From JABCYV01 sp963696025 (GTDB lineage: Bacteria; Acidobacteriota; Terriglobia; Terriglobales; Acidobacteriaceae), in assembly GCA_963696025.1 (NCBI GenBank), contig CAVOII010000017.1, positions 1 through 64,000 on the forward strand: a stretch of 64,000 nt of DNA, written 5' to 3'. A program made the translations under genes and the position numbers. Every line of letters starts with the position of its first letter. Within the stretch, counting starts at the first letter, position 1. The notes under the pieces are model-generated. The model saw nothing but the letters and a program-made list of their open reading frames with translations, had not been told where the DNA came from and did no database searches. Below, one piece after another: positions 25,625 to 34,182 of this stretch.

Positions 25625-26239
25625 CTATTTGTCAGTCATCTTTGTCACAAGCCTCCTCCCCACCAGCTCAAACTTTCCCTCCAGTACGATTTTGATCGCC
25701 TCGGAATACGCAATGTGTTCCTGCTCCAAGATGCGGGCGGCTAGCGAGTGCTCAGTATCGGTGTCGAGCACCGCCACGGCTTTCTGCACGATGATGGCGC
25801 CGTGGTCGAGTTCTTCGTCGACAAAGTGCACCGTGCAGCCGGAAACTTTCACGCCGTAAGCGAAGGCCTGCTCCTGCGCCTCCAGGCCAGGGAAGGCCGG
25901 CAACAGCGAGGGATGGATGTTGAGAATCCGGCGTGGGAACTGCCGTACGAACCAGGGCGAGAGCAGACGCATGTATCCCGCCAGGCAAAGCAGATCGACT
26001 TTATGCTGCTGCAGCGCGCCCACTACTTCGCGATCGTGTTCTTCCCGCTCCTTGCTCTGGGAACGAATCACTAACGCGTTCAGTCCGAGTCTGCGAGCAG
26101 TTTCGATGCCGCCGGCGTCAGCCTTGTTGGAGATGACGACGGCAATCCGAGCATTGGGAATGTGCCCGGAGGCGACGTTCTTGGCAATGGCCTCAAAATT
26201 CGAGCCACGGCCAGAGAGCAGAATTCCGAGATTTTTCAT
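25625..26239 (-). CDS. purN: Phosphoribosylglycinamide formyltransferase
   Basis: A 204-residue GAR transformylase, third step of de novo purine synthesis, using 10-formyl-THF. GRGSNFEAI at 10-18 binds substrate phosphate. ILNIHPSLLPAFPG at 105-118 holds the catalytic Asn107 and His109, and DEELDHGAII contains Asp145, matching the E. coli Asn106-His108-Asp144 triad. Length is standard. It is about 10 kb from purH on the same strand; no other pur genes in the window. Confidence 0.95.
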   Translation of the reverse strand: MKNLGILLSGRGSNFEAIAKNVASGHIPNARIAVVISNKADAGGIETARRLGLNALVIRSQSKEREEHDREVVGALQQHKVDLLCLAGYMRLLSPWFVRQFPRRILNIHPSLLPAFPGLEAQEQAFAYGVKVSGCTVHFVDEELDHGAIIVQKAVAVLDTDTEHSLAARILEQEHIAYSEAIKIVLEGKFELVGRRLVTKMTDK

Positions 26240-26337
26240 GGGAAATTGTCGGTCACAAGCGATCGACTTTCAGCAGCCATGATAATTGAAGCTGAGGTGC
26301 CTAATGAGTTTGCCGGAAAAATCGGTTGGCTCTTCTG

Positions 26338-26358
26338 AGTTCTCAGTTCTCAGTTCTC
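26338..26358. repeat. Tandem heptamer repeat
   Basis: AGTTCTC is repeated three times in direct order. Similar short runs appear in many acidobacterial intergenic regions and probably reflect slippage. It lies about 30-50 nt upstream of the -10-like box of the next gene. Confidence 0.6.
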
Positions 26359-26407
26359 GGTCGCGGGTTTGCCGGCATCTCGTAGCTTCGATATAGTTTT
26401 ATCAGCT

Positions 26408-26773
26408 ATGTATCAGGACTTTCGTGCCATCGATCGCTGGAGCAAGCGGGACGTGCATTGTGTCTATCAAGCCCTGATCGTGGCCATTGCCACGCGGCAC
26501 GCCGACGCGGTCGACATAAAGTTTCTGGTGGATGGCCGTCCCGTGTGGGTGGCCCTGCCGCATCCCGCGTGGATGGAGTACAAGAATCGCACCGGCCAAG
26601 TGATCACCGATCCGTTGGCGGTCGAAATTGCCGGACATTACTTGAAAACGGCGCTGGAATCAGGTGAGGGGGTAGATCGAGAGATTTATTCGCTTACGGT
26701 GAATCAAACCCTGAGCCATCTGGATGCGATAGTCGCTGAGCTCGAGTCTGCGCAGCCAGTGGGGCAGGAATAG
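26408..26773 (+). CDS. Small conserved hypothetical protein
   Basis: A 121-residue soluble protein without signal peptide. Notable segments are KRDVHCVYQALIVAIATRHA, VDGRPVWVALPHPAWMEYKN and REIYSLTVNQTLSHLDAIVA. I do not recognise the family. The start (MYQDFRAIDRWSKRDVHCVY) has no ribosome-binding site, but TATAGT ends 10 nt before it, so the mRNA may be nearly leaderless. An upstream in-frame start at 26369 would add 13 residues across the promoter-like region. Not linked to a neighbour: it is single, plus-strand, between purN and pckG. Confidence 0.72.
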   Translation: MYQDFRAIDRWSKRDVHCVYQALIVAIATRHADAVDIKFLVDGRPVWVALPHPAWMEYKNRTGQVITDPLAVEIAGHYLKTALESGEGVDREIYSLTVNQTLSHLDAIVAELESAQPVGQE

Positions 26774-26974
26774 AGCGCTAGCCTAACGCTTCATCCTCGT
26801 CAATGCCTCACGGCTGCCACTGCCGAAGATTGGCTGCCGAAGGCGAGCCCTTGGAAGACCCGTTCAAATGAGAGACAATACTTTGTTGTATTGCTGGCGA
26901 CGTTCCGCCGCTGATCACCGCTCCACATCGTGGCATCGCATGCCCCGGGTGGGGTTTCTCTAGGAGACGCCTTC

Positions 26975-28813
26975 ATGTCCGCTCTTACGCAAGCGTTGGA
27001 AGTTGAATCAACTGCCAGTGGGAAAAACCACAAGCATCTGGCGCAATGGGTAGAAGAAGTCGCGCAAATGTGCAAACCAGATCGTGTGCACTGGTGCGAT
27101 GGTTCGCCTGAGGAGTACCAGGCAATGCTGCGGCTGATGATTTTGGCTGGCGTTGCCATCCCCCTCAATACGGAGAGGAGGCCCAACAGCATTCTTGTCC
27201 GTTCGACCCCTGGTGATGTGGCGCGCGTGGAAGACCGAACATTTATCTGCTCGCGCAGCAAGGACGACGCCGGCCCCACTAACAACTGGGAAGATCCAGT
27301 AAAGATGAAAGAGAAGTTGCGGGGCCTCTTTGCTGGGTCGATGGCGGGACGCACTATGTATGTGATCCCGTACAGTATGGGGCCGATTGGCTCGCCTATC
27401 GCGAGAATCGGGGTCGAGATCAGCGATTCCCCCTATGTCGTGGCTAACATGCACATCATGGCGCGAGTGGGAATTCAGGTGCTCGACGTCCTTCGGGAAG
27501 ACGATGATTTTGTACGTGGCTTGCATTCGCTTGGCACCCCGCTTGGCCCCAACGATCAGGACTCGGCCTGGCCCAACAACCCTGAGCACAAATATATTTG
27601 CCACTTCCCGGAAACCCGCGAGATTTGGTCGTTTGGTTCCGGCTACGGAGGCAACGCACTGCTCGGCAAGAAATGTCATGCGCTGCGCATTGCATCCGTA
27701 CAGGCCCGTGACGAGGGCTGGATGGCGGAACACATGCTCATCCTCAAGCTGATCAATCCGTCGGGCGAGGTGAAGTACATCACCGGCGCGTTTCCCTCCG
27801 CCTGCGGCAAGACCAACCTATCCATGCTGATTCCGACCGTGCCTGGCTGGAAGGTGGAAACCATCGGCGACGACATTGTGTGGATGAAGTTCGGGCCCGA
27901 TGGCCGGCTCTATGCCATCAATCCGGAGTGCGGCTTCTTCGGCGTGGCGCCGGGAACCAGCATGCAGTCGAACGCGAACGCCATGGGTACTGTCACCAGG
28001 AATTCCATCTTTACCAATTGCGCCATGACGCCCGATGGGGACATCTGGTGGGAGGGTATGACGTCCGAAAAGCCCGCGGAACTGGTGGACTGGCTGCGGC
28101 GTCCGTGGACCTCGGCTTCGGGCCGGAAGGCGGCGCATCCGAATGCACGCTTTACCGCCTCAGCCTCGCAGTGCCCATCGATCGCACCCGAGTGGGAGGA
28201 CCCGAAGGGCGTGCCTATCGACGCCATCCTTTTTGGCGGGCGTCGCGCTAGCATTGTCCCCCTGGTCACGGAGAGCTTCAACTGGCAACACGGTACTTTC
28301 CTGGGTGCAACCGTTAGCAGCGAAACCACGGCTGCGATTACCGGCAAAGTCGGCCAGCTTCGCCGCGATCCCATGGCCATGCTTCCCTTCTGCGGCTACC
28401 ACATGGGTGACTACTTCGCACACTGGCTCAAGATGGGGACGCAATCGGAACCGTCGAAATTGCCGAAGATCTATTATGTGAACTGGTTCCGTCAGGATGA
28501 GAACGGCAGGTCGATCTGGCCGGGCTATGGGGAGAATAGCCGCGTCCTAAAGTGGGTCTTCGAGCGCTGCGCAGGCAAGGCGCATGGGGTGGAGACGCCG
28601 ATCGGCCGCCTTCCCGCGCCCGCCGATCTGGATACCCATGGCTTGGATATTTCGGCCGCAAATCTGGAAAAACTGCTTAGCGTCGACGTCGCCGGATGGC
28701 AGGCGGAGGTGCCGCTCATCAAAGAGCACTTCGCCAAGTTCGGGAGCCGTCTACCGGATGGATTGAAGCGCGAGCTCGTGGAGCTTGAACAGCGCCTCCA
28801 GTCGGCGAAGTAG
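26975..28813 (+). CDS. pckG: Phosphoenolpyruvate carboxykinase (GTP)
   Basis: A 612-residue GTP-dependent PEPCK, converting oxaloacetate to phosphoenolpyruvate and controlling gluconeogenesis. AFPSACGKTN at 272-281, with the reactive Cys277, is the GTP-type P-loop. Also seen are FGSGYGGNALLGKKCHALRI, WMKFGPDGRLYAINPECGFF and PKIYYVNWFRQDENG. The ATP-type enzyme lacks the Cys in this loop. AGGAG 8 nt before ATG 26975 fixes the start; the longer version from 26930 is not supported. Length is normal for the family. Confidence 0.95.
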   Translation: MSALTQALEVESTASGKNHKHLAQWVEEVAQMCKPDRVHWCDGSPEEYQAMLRLMILAGVAIPLNTERRPNSILVRSTPGDVARVEDRTFICSRSKDDAGPTNNWEDPVKMKEKLRGLFAGSMAGRTMYVIPYSMGPIGSPIARIGVEISDSPYVVANMHIMARVGIQVLDVLREDDDFVRGLHSLGTPLGPNDQDSAWPNNPEHKYICHFPETREIWSFGSGYGGNALLGKKCHALRIASVQARDEGWMAEHMLILKLINPSGEVKYITGAFPSACGKTNLSMLIPTVPGWKVETIGDDIVWMKFGPDGRLYAINPECGFFGVAPGTSMQSNANAMGTVTRNSIFTNCAMTPDGDIWWEGMTSEKPAELVDWLRRPWTSASGRKAAHPNARFTASASQCPSIAPEWEDPKGVPIDAILFGGRRASIVPLVTESFNWQHGTFLGATVSSETTAAITGKVGQLRRDPMAMLPFCGYHMGDYFAHWLKMGTQSEPSKLPKIYYVNWFRQDENGRSIWPGYGENSRVLKWVFERCAGKAHGVETPIGRLPAPADLDTHGLDISAANLEKLLSVDVAGWQAEVPLIKEHFAKFGSRLPDGLKRELVELEQRLQSAK

Positions 28814-28926
28814 GAAAAATTTCTCAACTCACTGTCGAGACGTCCCGGGAAACAAGGCGTCCCCGACCTGGCCCAAACCCATGTTTGTAACATGCTGTCG
28901 TAGCCGCGCTAACGAGACGTCGGCTT

Positions 28927-28940
28927 GAGGTTCGAACCTC
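28927..28940. promoter_or_regulatory. Perfect 14-bp palindrome upstream of the radical SAM gene
   Basis: GAGGTTCGAACCTC is perfectly self-complementary and lies 86 nt before the radical SAM start. Short palindromes of this size are typical operator sites for dimeric regulators. It has the T-arm-like GGTTCGA but no tRNA surrounds it. Confidence 0.35.
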
Positions 28941-29025
28941 GACTCTCTTTCCGTCTGGTACCGTACAATGTTATGAGGCTTTACTTTTCCATAATTTCTT
29001 CTCCCGCCTGCATCTAACATTAGTA

Positions 29026-30105
29026 ATGAAGTCTTCGCAGTCTCGTCCCGGACTCACCTTAGCGGAACTGTTTGCCGCTTGGAGAAATATTTTGAGCGGC
29101 AGGGGTCCCATGCTTTCCATTGAGATCACTCGCGAGTGTCCGCTCAGCTGTCCAGGTTGTTACGCATACGGTGACAAGCATCTGGGAGATGGCGTCACGC
29201 TACGCCAGTTATCCGACTTTCGGGGCGACGAACTGGTGGAAGGGGTGCTCGAGCTGGTTCGGCTGCATCGACCACTTCATGTCTCCCTCGTCGGCGGTGA
29301 ACCGCTGGTTCGTCACCGCGAGCTGAGCAGGATTCTGCCAGCACTCAGCTCCATGGGAGTGTTCACCATGGTTGTAACCAGCGCGGTCATTCCAATCCCG
29401 ATGGAGTGGATGACCCTTCCCCGCACGCGAGTGGCGGTATCGGTTGATGGCCTTCCCGAGCATCACGATGAGCGCCGAAAACCGGCGACCTACGATCGCA
29501 TCCTTCGTAATATTAAAAACCGCCAGGTCAACATTCACTGGACCATCACCCGCCCAATGCTGCAGCGATCGAGTTACCTCGAGGAATACGTGTCGTTATG
29601 GAATGCCCGGCCGGAAGTGCAACGGCTATGGGTGAGCCTCTACACCCCGCAGCAGGGTGAAAAGAGTGCGGAAATGCTGACGCAGGACGACCGCCGGCTG
29701 GTAGCTGAACAGCTTCCGGGTTTGCGTACGCGCTATCCCAAACTGCTGATGAGCCCTGGCATTGCTGAGGCGCTGCTTTCTCCGCCGGCAAATCCTGCGC
29801 GCTGCTTGTTTTCCAAGATGTCGACCAACTATTCCGCGGATCTAAAGACTCGGGTTGAACCCTGCATCTTTGGTGGCGCTCCTGACTGCAGCCAATGTGG
29901 ATGTGCCGCCACCAGCGGCTTGTATTACGTTGAACAGATACCAATCTTCGCAGGCGTAGAGATTGGTCACCTGATAAGAGGCTCAATGAGAGTAGGGTCG
30001 TTCGTCGACAACTTCCGAAAGCGATCCGCAAAGCCCACCCGGTGGGCTGCCTCTTCGACGGAAACACAACAAAAGCCGCAACTGGTGCGAATCGAGCCGA
30101 CCTAG
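29026..30105 (+). CDS. Radical SAM protein with C-terminal cysteine cluster
   Basis: A 359-residue radical SAM enzyme. CPLSCPGC gives the CX3CX2C iron-sulfur motif (Cys38, 42, 45), followed by SLVGGEPL (about 86-93), the SAM-binding GGE region. A C-terminal set of cysteines at 259, 279, 287, 290 and 292 (CX19CX7CX2CXC) looks like a SPASM/twitch-like auxiliary cluster site. Members modify peptides, cofactors or lipids; no precursor peptide or partner gene is adjacent, so the substrate is unknown. No clear ribosome-binding site before ATG 29026. The last ~35 residues are polar and low-complexity, perhaps variable. Confidence 0.85.
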   Translation: MKSSQSRPGLTLAELFAAWRNILSGRGPMLSIEITRECPLSCPGCYAYGDKHLGDGVTLRQLSDFRGDELVEGVLELVRLHRPLHVSLVGGEPLVRHRELSRILPALSSMGVFTMVVTSAVIPIPMEWMTLPRTRVAVSVDGLPEHHDERRKPATYDRILRNIKNRQVNIHWTITRPMLQRSSYLEEYVSLWNARPEVQRLWVSLYTPQQGEKSAEMLTQDDRRLVAEQLPGLRTRYPKLLMSPGIAEALLSPPANPARCLFSKMSTNYSADLKTRVEPCIFGGAPDCSQCGCAATSGLYYVEQIPIFAGVEIGHLIRGSMRVGSFVDNFRKRSAKPTRWAASSTETQQKPQLVRIEPT

Positions 30106-30149
30106 CCGGTGTTGCGCTTTCTGGCTGGTCGAAGCCTGCTTCGGGGATA

Positions 30150-30395
30150 TCAGGCTTTCTTCAACTGGCGCACAATCCAAGTGAGGATTACGCCTCCGAG
30201 AATAGCTACCAGGATGGTGTAGATAAGACCACCCGCCGCCGAAAAGCCGACCAGGCGCATGATAAATCCCCCGATGATCGCGCCGGCGATGCCGATGACG
30301 ATATCCATGCCGGTACCATAGCCACCGCCCTTCATGATTTTCCCGGTGGCCCAGCCCGCGATTAAACCCACGATGATCCACCAAAGTATGTACAT
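30150..30395 (-). CDS. GlsB/YeaQ/YmgE-family small membrane protein
   Basis: An 81-residue protein with about three hydrophobic segments and the family's glycine-rich pattern: WWIIVGLIAGWATGKIMKGG, DIVIGIAGAIIGGFIMRLVG and a C-terminal YTILVAILGGVILTWIVRQL. Members are stress-associated inner membrane proteins of uncertain mechanism (formerly called transglycosylase-associated). GAGGAATC precedes the start. Convergent with the radical SAM gene. Confidence 0.9.
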   Translation of the reverse strand: MYILWWIIVGLIAGWATGKIMKGGGYGTGMDIVIGIAGAIIGGFIMRLVGFSAAGGLIYTILVAILGGVILTWIVRQLKKA

Positions 30396-30555
30396 GATTC
30401 CTCCTCACAGCGCTCGGTGTAGATTGCAAAAAAACAATAAGCCGGAAAACTCTGGTTGGGGCCGTCGCGGCAGAGTATGCCGGGGAAGGCGCCGTGTCAA
30501 GCTTAGGGCCACGCGTGCATCGTGGTTGCTTCGAAATGTGTGGTTAAATCATTTC

Positions 30556-30825
30556 GTGTTCGCACGGAAGATCCGAGTAGAGTACGAAGAGAAAGGCCGG
30601 CGTCTGCTCTGTCCGTTGAAGTGGCTGGACAGCTTCTCCATGCGCAACTTTACCAATGCTAGCGTTTTTGACGACACTCTCCCCGTAGCCGATGGTGTGA
30701 TGGAGATTGGACGGAACGTTCCGCTGAAGGAACTGAAAGACGCAATGGAAGATTGGTTCGGGAAGAAAAGCTATATCGCGAAAGACGGATCGCTGGTATT
30801 GACTGAGGTGATCCCAACGGCTTGA
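30556..30825 (+). CDS. Small hypothetical protein
   Basis: About 89 residues, assuming GTG at 30556 (MVFARKIRVEYEEKGRRLLC). Predicted short alpha/beta protein: LLCPLKWLDSFSMRNFTNAS, VFDDTLPVADGVMEIGRNVP, ELKDAMEDWFGKKSYIAKDG. I do not recognise a family. No good ribosome-binding site. The frame is open further upstream to 30334, but that overlaps the minus-strand gene antisense and reads as unlikely protein. Confidence 0.5.
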   Translation: MFARKIRVEYEEKGRRLLCPLKWLDSFSMRNFTNASVFDDTLPVADGVMEIGRNVPLKELKDAMEDWFGKKSYIAKDGSLVLTEVIPTA

Positions 30826-30910
30826 CACAATCGTTCGTTTCCTTCTCGACTATTGCGCTTGTCACTTAACTTCATTTTGGCCCAGCGCTAGTGATAATCT
30901 TCTTTGCGCC

Positions 30911-32353
30911 ATGAGAAAACTGACGCGTCGCCGATTTGGCAAGACTTTGGCTGGCACCGCTGCGGCTGCAGTTGCCAGCGGCTCAATCCCGCGGATTGCA
31001 TTCGCACAAATGGCTAGTTTGCTGCGGTTCCCGCCCAACTTTCTGTGGGGCTGCGCCACCGCTTCCTATCAGATCGAGGGCGCGGTGAACGAAGAGGGAC
31101 GGAAGCCATCAATCTGGGACACTTTTTCACATACCCCCGGCAAGACTTTTCAGGGTGACACCGGCGACGTGGCCGACGATTCCTACCATTTGTACAAAGA
31201 GGATGTGAAGCTTCTGAAAAACCTGGGCGTGACGGGATATCGGTTCTCCATCGCCTGGCCACGCGTCTTCCCCGACGGGACCGGTCAGCCGAACGAGAAG
31301 GGCCTGGACTATTATCAGCGCGTGATTGACGAGCTGCTCAAGAACAATATTGCCCCGTACGTCACACTCTTCCACTGGGACCTGCCGCAGGCTTTGCCCG
31401 GCGGCTGGCAATCACGCGACACCGCAAAAGCGTTAGCCGATTACGCCGGCTATGTTTCCCGCCACTTGTCGGATCGCGTCGGCCACTTTTTCACCATCAA
31501 TGAGTTCGAGTGCATTGCCGACCATGGCTACAAAGACGGCAAATTTGCGCCGGGCCTGAAGTTACCGGATGCTCAGGTGAATCAGGTTCGCCACCATGCC
31601 GTCCTGGGGCACGGCCTGGCCGTACAGGCCATTCGGGCCAACGCGAAGAGCGGAACTAAGGTCGGCCTCGCGGAAAATTACAATGTCTGCGTGCCCGTGA
31701 TCGAGAGTCGCGAGCAAATCGAGGCTGCGCAGCGCGCCACTCGCGAGGAAAACGCGCAGTTTCTCACGGCCGTCATGGAGGGTAAGTACACCGACGGCTA
31801 TCTCCAGCGCCAGGGCGCGAACGCTCCCAAGGTCGAGGCCGGCGACATGAAGATCATCGGCAGTCCGCTCGATTTCGTCGGCCTCAACGTGTATACACCG
31901 GAGTATGTGCGCGCAGACGCGTCACCCGCCGGCTACGCCGTAGAGAAGCGACAGACCTCTTTTCCGCGTATGGCTTCGGACTGGCTATACATTGCCCCAG
32001 AAGTGATCTACTGGGCGGTTCGCAACGTTGGCGATATTTGGAAACCGCGGACTTTGTACATCACGGAGAATGGCTGCTCCGCCGACGATGTGATAACTGG
32101 CGACGGACGTGTCGAGGACACCGACCGCGTGATGTATCTGCGCAATCACCTCACGCACCTGCATCGCGCGGCTTCGGAAGGCTACCCAATCAAGGGGTAT
32201 TTCCTCTGGAGCCTGCTCGACAATTTCGAGTGGGCAGACGGTTACAGCAAGCGCTTCGGCCTGCACTACGTTGATTTCAAAACCCAGACGCGCACACCTA
32301 AGCTCAGTGCGGAGTGGTACCGCGAAGTGATTTCGCGTAACGCGGTCGAGTGA
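30911..32353 (+). CDS. Tat-exported GH1 beta-glucosidase
   Basis: A 480-residue glycoside hydrolase family 1 protein. The N-terminus RRRFGKTLAGTAAAAVASG is a twin-arginine signal (1-32), unusual for GH1, which is commonly cytoplasmic. The catalytic domain begins at RFPPNFLWGCATASYQIEGA. Acid/base Glu198 lies in TINEF, where most members have T(L/F)NEP; the nucleophile Glu386 is in YITENG. The end LSAEWYREVI is also family-like. Expected to hydrolyse beta-linked glucosides or cellobiose, here in the periplasm. Its start is preceded by GATAAT-like sequence 13 nt upstream, without a ribosome-binding site. Confidence 0.93.
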   Translation: MRKLTRRRFGKTLAGTAAAAVASGSIPRIAFAQMASLLRFPPNFLWGCATASYQIEGAVNEEGRKPSIWDTFSHTPGKTFQGDTGDVADDSYHLYKEDVKLLKNLGVTGYRFSIAWPRVFPDGTGQPNEKGLDYYQRVIDELLKNNIAPYVTLFHWDLPQALPGGWQSRDTAKALADYAGYVSRHLSDRVGHFFTINEFECIADHGYKDGKFAPGLKLPDAQVNQVRHHAVLGHGLAVQAIRANAKSGTKVGLAENYNVCVPVIESREQIEAAQRATREENAQFLTAVMEGKYTDGYLQRQGANAPKVEAGDMKIIGSPLDFVGLNVYTPEYVRADASPAGYAVEKRQTSFPRMASDWLYIAPEVIYWAVRNVGDIWKPRTLYITENGCSADDVITGDGRVEDTDRVMYLRNHLTHLHRAASEGYPIKGYFLWSLLDNFEWADGYSKRFGLHYVDFKTQTRTPKLSAEWYREVISRNAVE

Positions 32354-32358
32354 TACCT

Positions 32359-32919
32359 TTACTTGTCATAGTGCAGCAGCGACAGTACGTCGTATCCCGC
32401 GAGCTTGTTGCGTCCCTTGAGGAAGTCAAGCTCTACCACGAATCCCAGACCAGCGATTTCCGCTCCTAGCAAAGATGCCAGTCTAGCGGTCGCTTCGGCA
32501 GTTCCGCCCGTCGCCAATAGATCGTCCACGATGATCACCCGCTGGCCTTTCTCAATCGCGTCTTTGTGGATCTCCAGCACATTGCTGCCGTATTCCAGTT
32601 CGTATTCAGCACGGGCCGTGGCCGCGGGAAGTTTCCCCGGTTTCCGCACGGGGACGAAGCCGGCGTTCAAACGATAGGCGAGCGCGGGTCCGAAGATGAA
32701 TCCGCGGGCCTCAATGCCCAGCACCAGATCCACTTCTTTTTGCAGATAATATTCGGAAAGTGCGTCAATCAAAGTCGCAAAGCCAAGCTTGTCCCTCAGC
32801 AGGGTAGTAATGTCGTAAAAGAGGATGCCCTTTTTGGGGAAATCCGGGACTTCGCGGATAAGTTTTTTCAGCGGCTCGCAGTTCGAGTTCGTCTTGGCGG
32901 AGACGGCGGGGGGCGGCAT
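32359..32919 (-). CDS. apt: Adenine phosphoribosyltransferase
   Basis: A 186-residue type I phosphoribosyltransferase salvaging adenine to AMP with PRPP. The PRPP loop RVIIVDDLLATGGTAEA is at 127-143. Adenine-specific regions include GILFYDITTLLRD and LGIEARGFIFGPAL. Slightly long N-terminus (about 12 polar residues) but otherwise standard. Its ATG overlaps the acylphosphatase stop (TAATG), so the two genes form a coupled unit. Confidence 0.94.
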   Translation of the reverse strand: MPPPAVSAKTNSNCEPLKKLIREVPDFPKKGILFYDITTLLRDKLGFATLIDALSEYYLQKEVDLVLGIEARGFIFGPALAYRLNAGFVPVRKPGKLPAATARAEYELEYGSNVLEIHKDAIEKGQRVIIVDDLLATGGTAEATARLASLLGAEIAGLGFVVELDFLKGRNKLAGYDVLSLLHYDK

Positions 32920-33218
32920 TACCAGGCTCCTTCGATGCGAAATGTAGTCAAGCCGGCGACCGGCCGGGCTTCGGATTCTCCGACATCATCCACGCGAGCG
33001 GCTCGTGGGCCTTGTCGCAGGCGCGAACCCAGTCCGGAAAGTTGATCACGCGTGCCCATGGCCAGGACCTCCACGCTGCCATCGTGGTTATTACGGACCC
33101 ATCCGGCAATGCCCAGAATGTGCGCCTCCCGCTCTACGAACCAACGAAAGCCGACGCCCTGCACCCGTCCGCGGACCAGGAAGCGGCGGGCCTGCACGGC
33201 TTTTTCGGCAGAAACCAT
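32919..33218 (-). CDS. acyP: Acylphosphatase
   Basis: A 99-residue acylphosphatase that hydrolyses acyl phosphates such as carbamoyl or 1,3-bisphosphoglyceryl phosphate. VRGRVQGVGFRWFV at 15-28 contains the phosphate loop and catalytic Arg25. GIAGWVRNNHDGSVEVLAMG carries the catalytic Asn43. Small alpha/beta sandwich of standard length. Cytosolic. Coupled to apt through a TAATG overlap; a repeat element separates it from efp. Confidence 0.92.
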   Translation of the reverse strand: MVSAEKAVQARRFLVRGRVQGVGFRWFVEREAHILGIAGWVRNNHDGSVEVLAMGTRDQLSGLGSRLRQGPRAARVDDVGESEARPVAGLTTFRIEGAW

Positions 33219-33235
33219 TCGTAACTCTAACTAGC

Positions 33236-33378
33236 TGTCATCTTGAGCGGAGTAGCTGTTCCGCTTCGCGAAGCAGCTCCGCAGTCGAAAGACCCCTATA
33301 GACTAGCATTCTAATCCGTAGGTCTTCGGCTCCCCAGATCGTTCGCTTCGCGAACGATCTGACTCGCTCAGGATGACA
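33236..33378. repeat. MITE-like dispersed repeat, copy 2
   Basis: A 143-bp element between acyP and efp with terminal inverted repeats TGTCATCTTGAGCG (33236-33249) and CGCTCAGGATGACA (33365-33378), one mismatch. It contains two internal hairpins: one around 33248-33288 (GCGGAG...AGCTCCGC) and a perfect 11-bp stem AGATCGTTCGC-TTC-GCGAACGATCT at 33336-33360. It lies in the same size class as the element at 15818-15962. Non-coding. Confidence 0.65.
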
Positions 33379-33392
33379 GGATGCCTTACTGG

Positions 33393-33953
33393 CTACGCCC
33401 GCGACAAATATGCCCCTTCGGCCGTGTCCACGCGAATCTTCTCGCCTTCATTGATGAAGGGCGGCACGTAGACGACGAGTCCGGTTTCAGTCTTAGCTGG
33501 CTTCGTTACGCTCGAGGCAGTCGCGCTTTTTAGTCCTGGCTCAGTTTCCACCACTGTCAACTCCACCGTCTGGGGCAACTCGATCCCCACCGCCTTGCCA
33601 TCGAAGAATTCCACCTTAATTTTCAGATTCGAGATGAGGTAATCCACTGCAGAGCCCAGGATTTCCTTGGTCAGATGCGCCTGCTCGAAATTGGTCGTGT
33701 CCATGAAGTAGTAGCTGTCGCCATCGGCGTACAGAAACTCCATTTCGACCTCATCGACATTGATCTTCTCAATAGGATCAGGCGAGCGGAAGCGGTGCTC
33801 GAACATGGCCCCAGTTCGCAAGTTGCGCAGCTTAGCCTGGATAAAGGCACGCAAGTTGCCGGGAGTGCGGTGCTCGACGCTGAAGACGGAGTGCAGATCA
33901 TTATTGTGTTTAATGATCATGCCAGGGCGAAGCTGGGTGGCGGGAATAGCCAT
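33393..33953 (-). CDS. efp: Translation elongation factor P
   Basis: A 186-residue EF-P, which rescues ribosomes stalled at polyproline. Three-domain length and KINVDEVEMEFLYADGDSYY are typical, as is the C-terminal VVYVPPFINEGEKIRVDTAE. The loop that contacts the P-site tRNA reads RTPGNLRAF (29-37), so the position of the usual modified Lys34 (PGK) is Asn33. Neither the Lys used by EpmA/YmfI systems nor the Arg of EarP systems sits exactly there; Arg35 is two residues on. GGAG lies about 13 nt before the start. Confidence 0.95.
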   Translation of the reverse strand: MAIPATQLRPGMIIKHNNDLHSVFSVEHRTPGNLRAFIQAKLRNLRTGAMFEHRFRSPDPIEKINVDEVEMEFLYADGDSYYFMDTTNFEQAHLTKEILGSAVDYLISNLKIKVEFFDGKAVGIELPQTVELTVVETEPGLKSATASSVTKPAKTETGLVVYVPPFINEGEKIRVDTAEGAYLSRA

Positions 33954-34182
33954 TGCTGAGTAAATCTCCTTTAATTGCGGCTAGTCGGCAGAAGGCTGGC
34001 AGGCCACATTTTCCGCCAGACGCTAAGGACCAAACCATCTGATTTTACACGGGCTGGAGTGGGAAGGGAAAGTGGTGACTCAGGCAGGTAGTATCTTAAT
34101 ACCGCATGGGTTTCTTTGCGAGCTTTGCGGTTAAAAAGTTACTTCATTCCGGATCTTGCAATCATTCAGTAACTATAGCATC

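Noticed and set aside
28880..28945. T-arm-like GGTTCGAACC suggesting a tRNA
   Set aside because: No acceptor stem, anticodon arm or CCA region can be paired around it; treated as a palindrome only.
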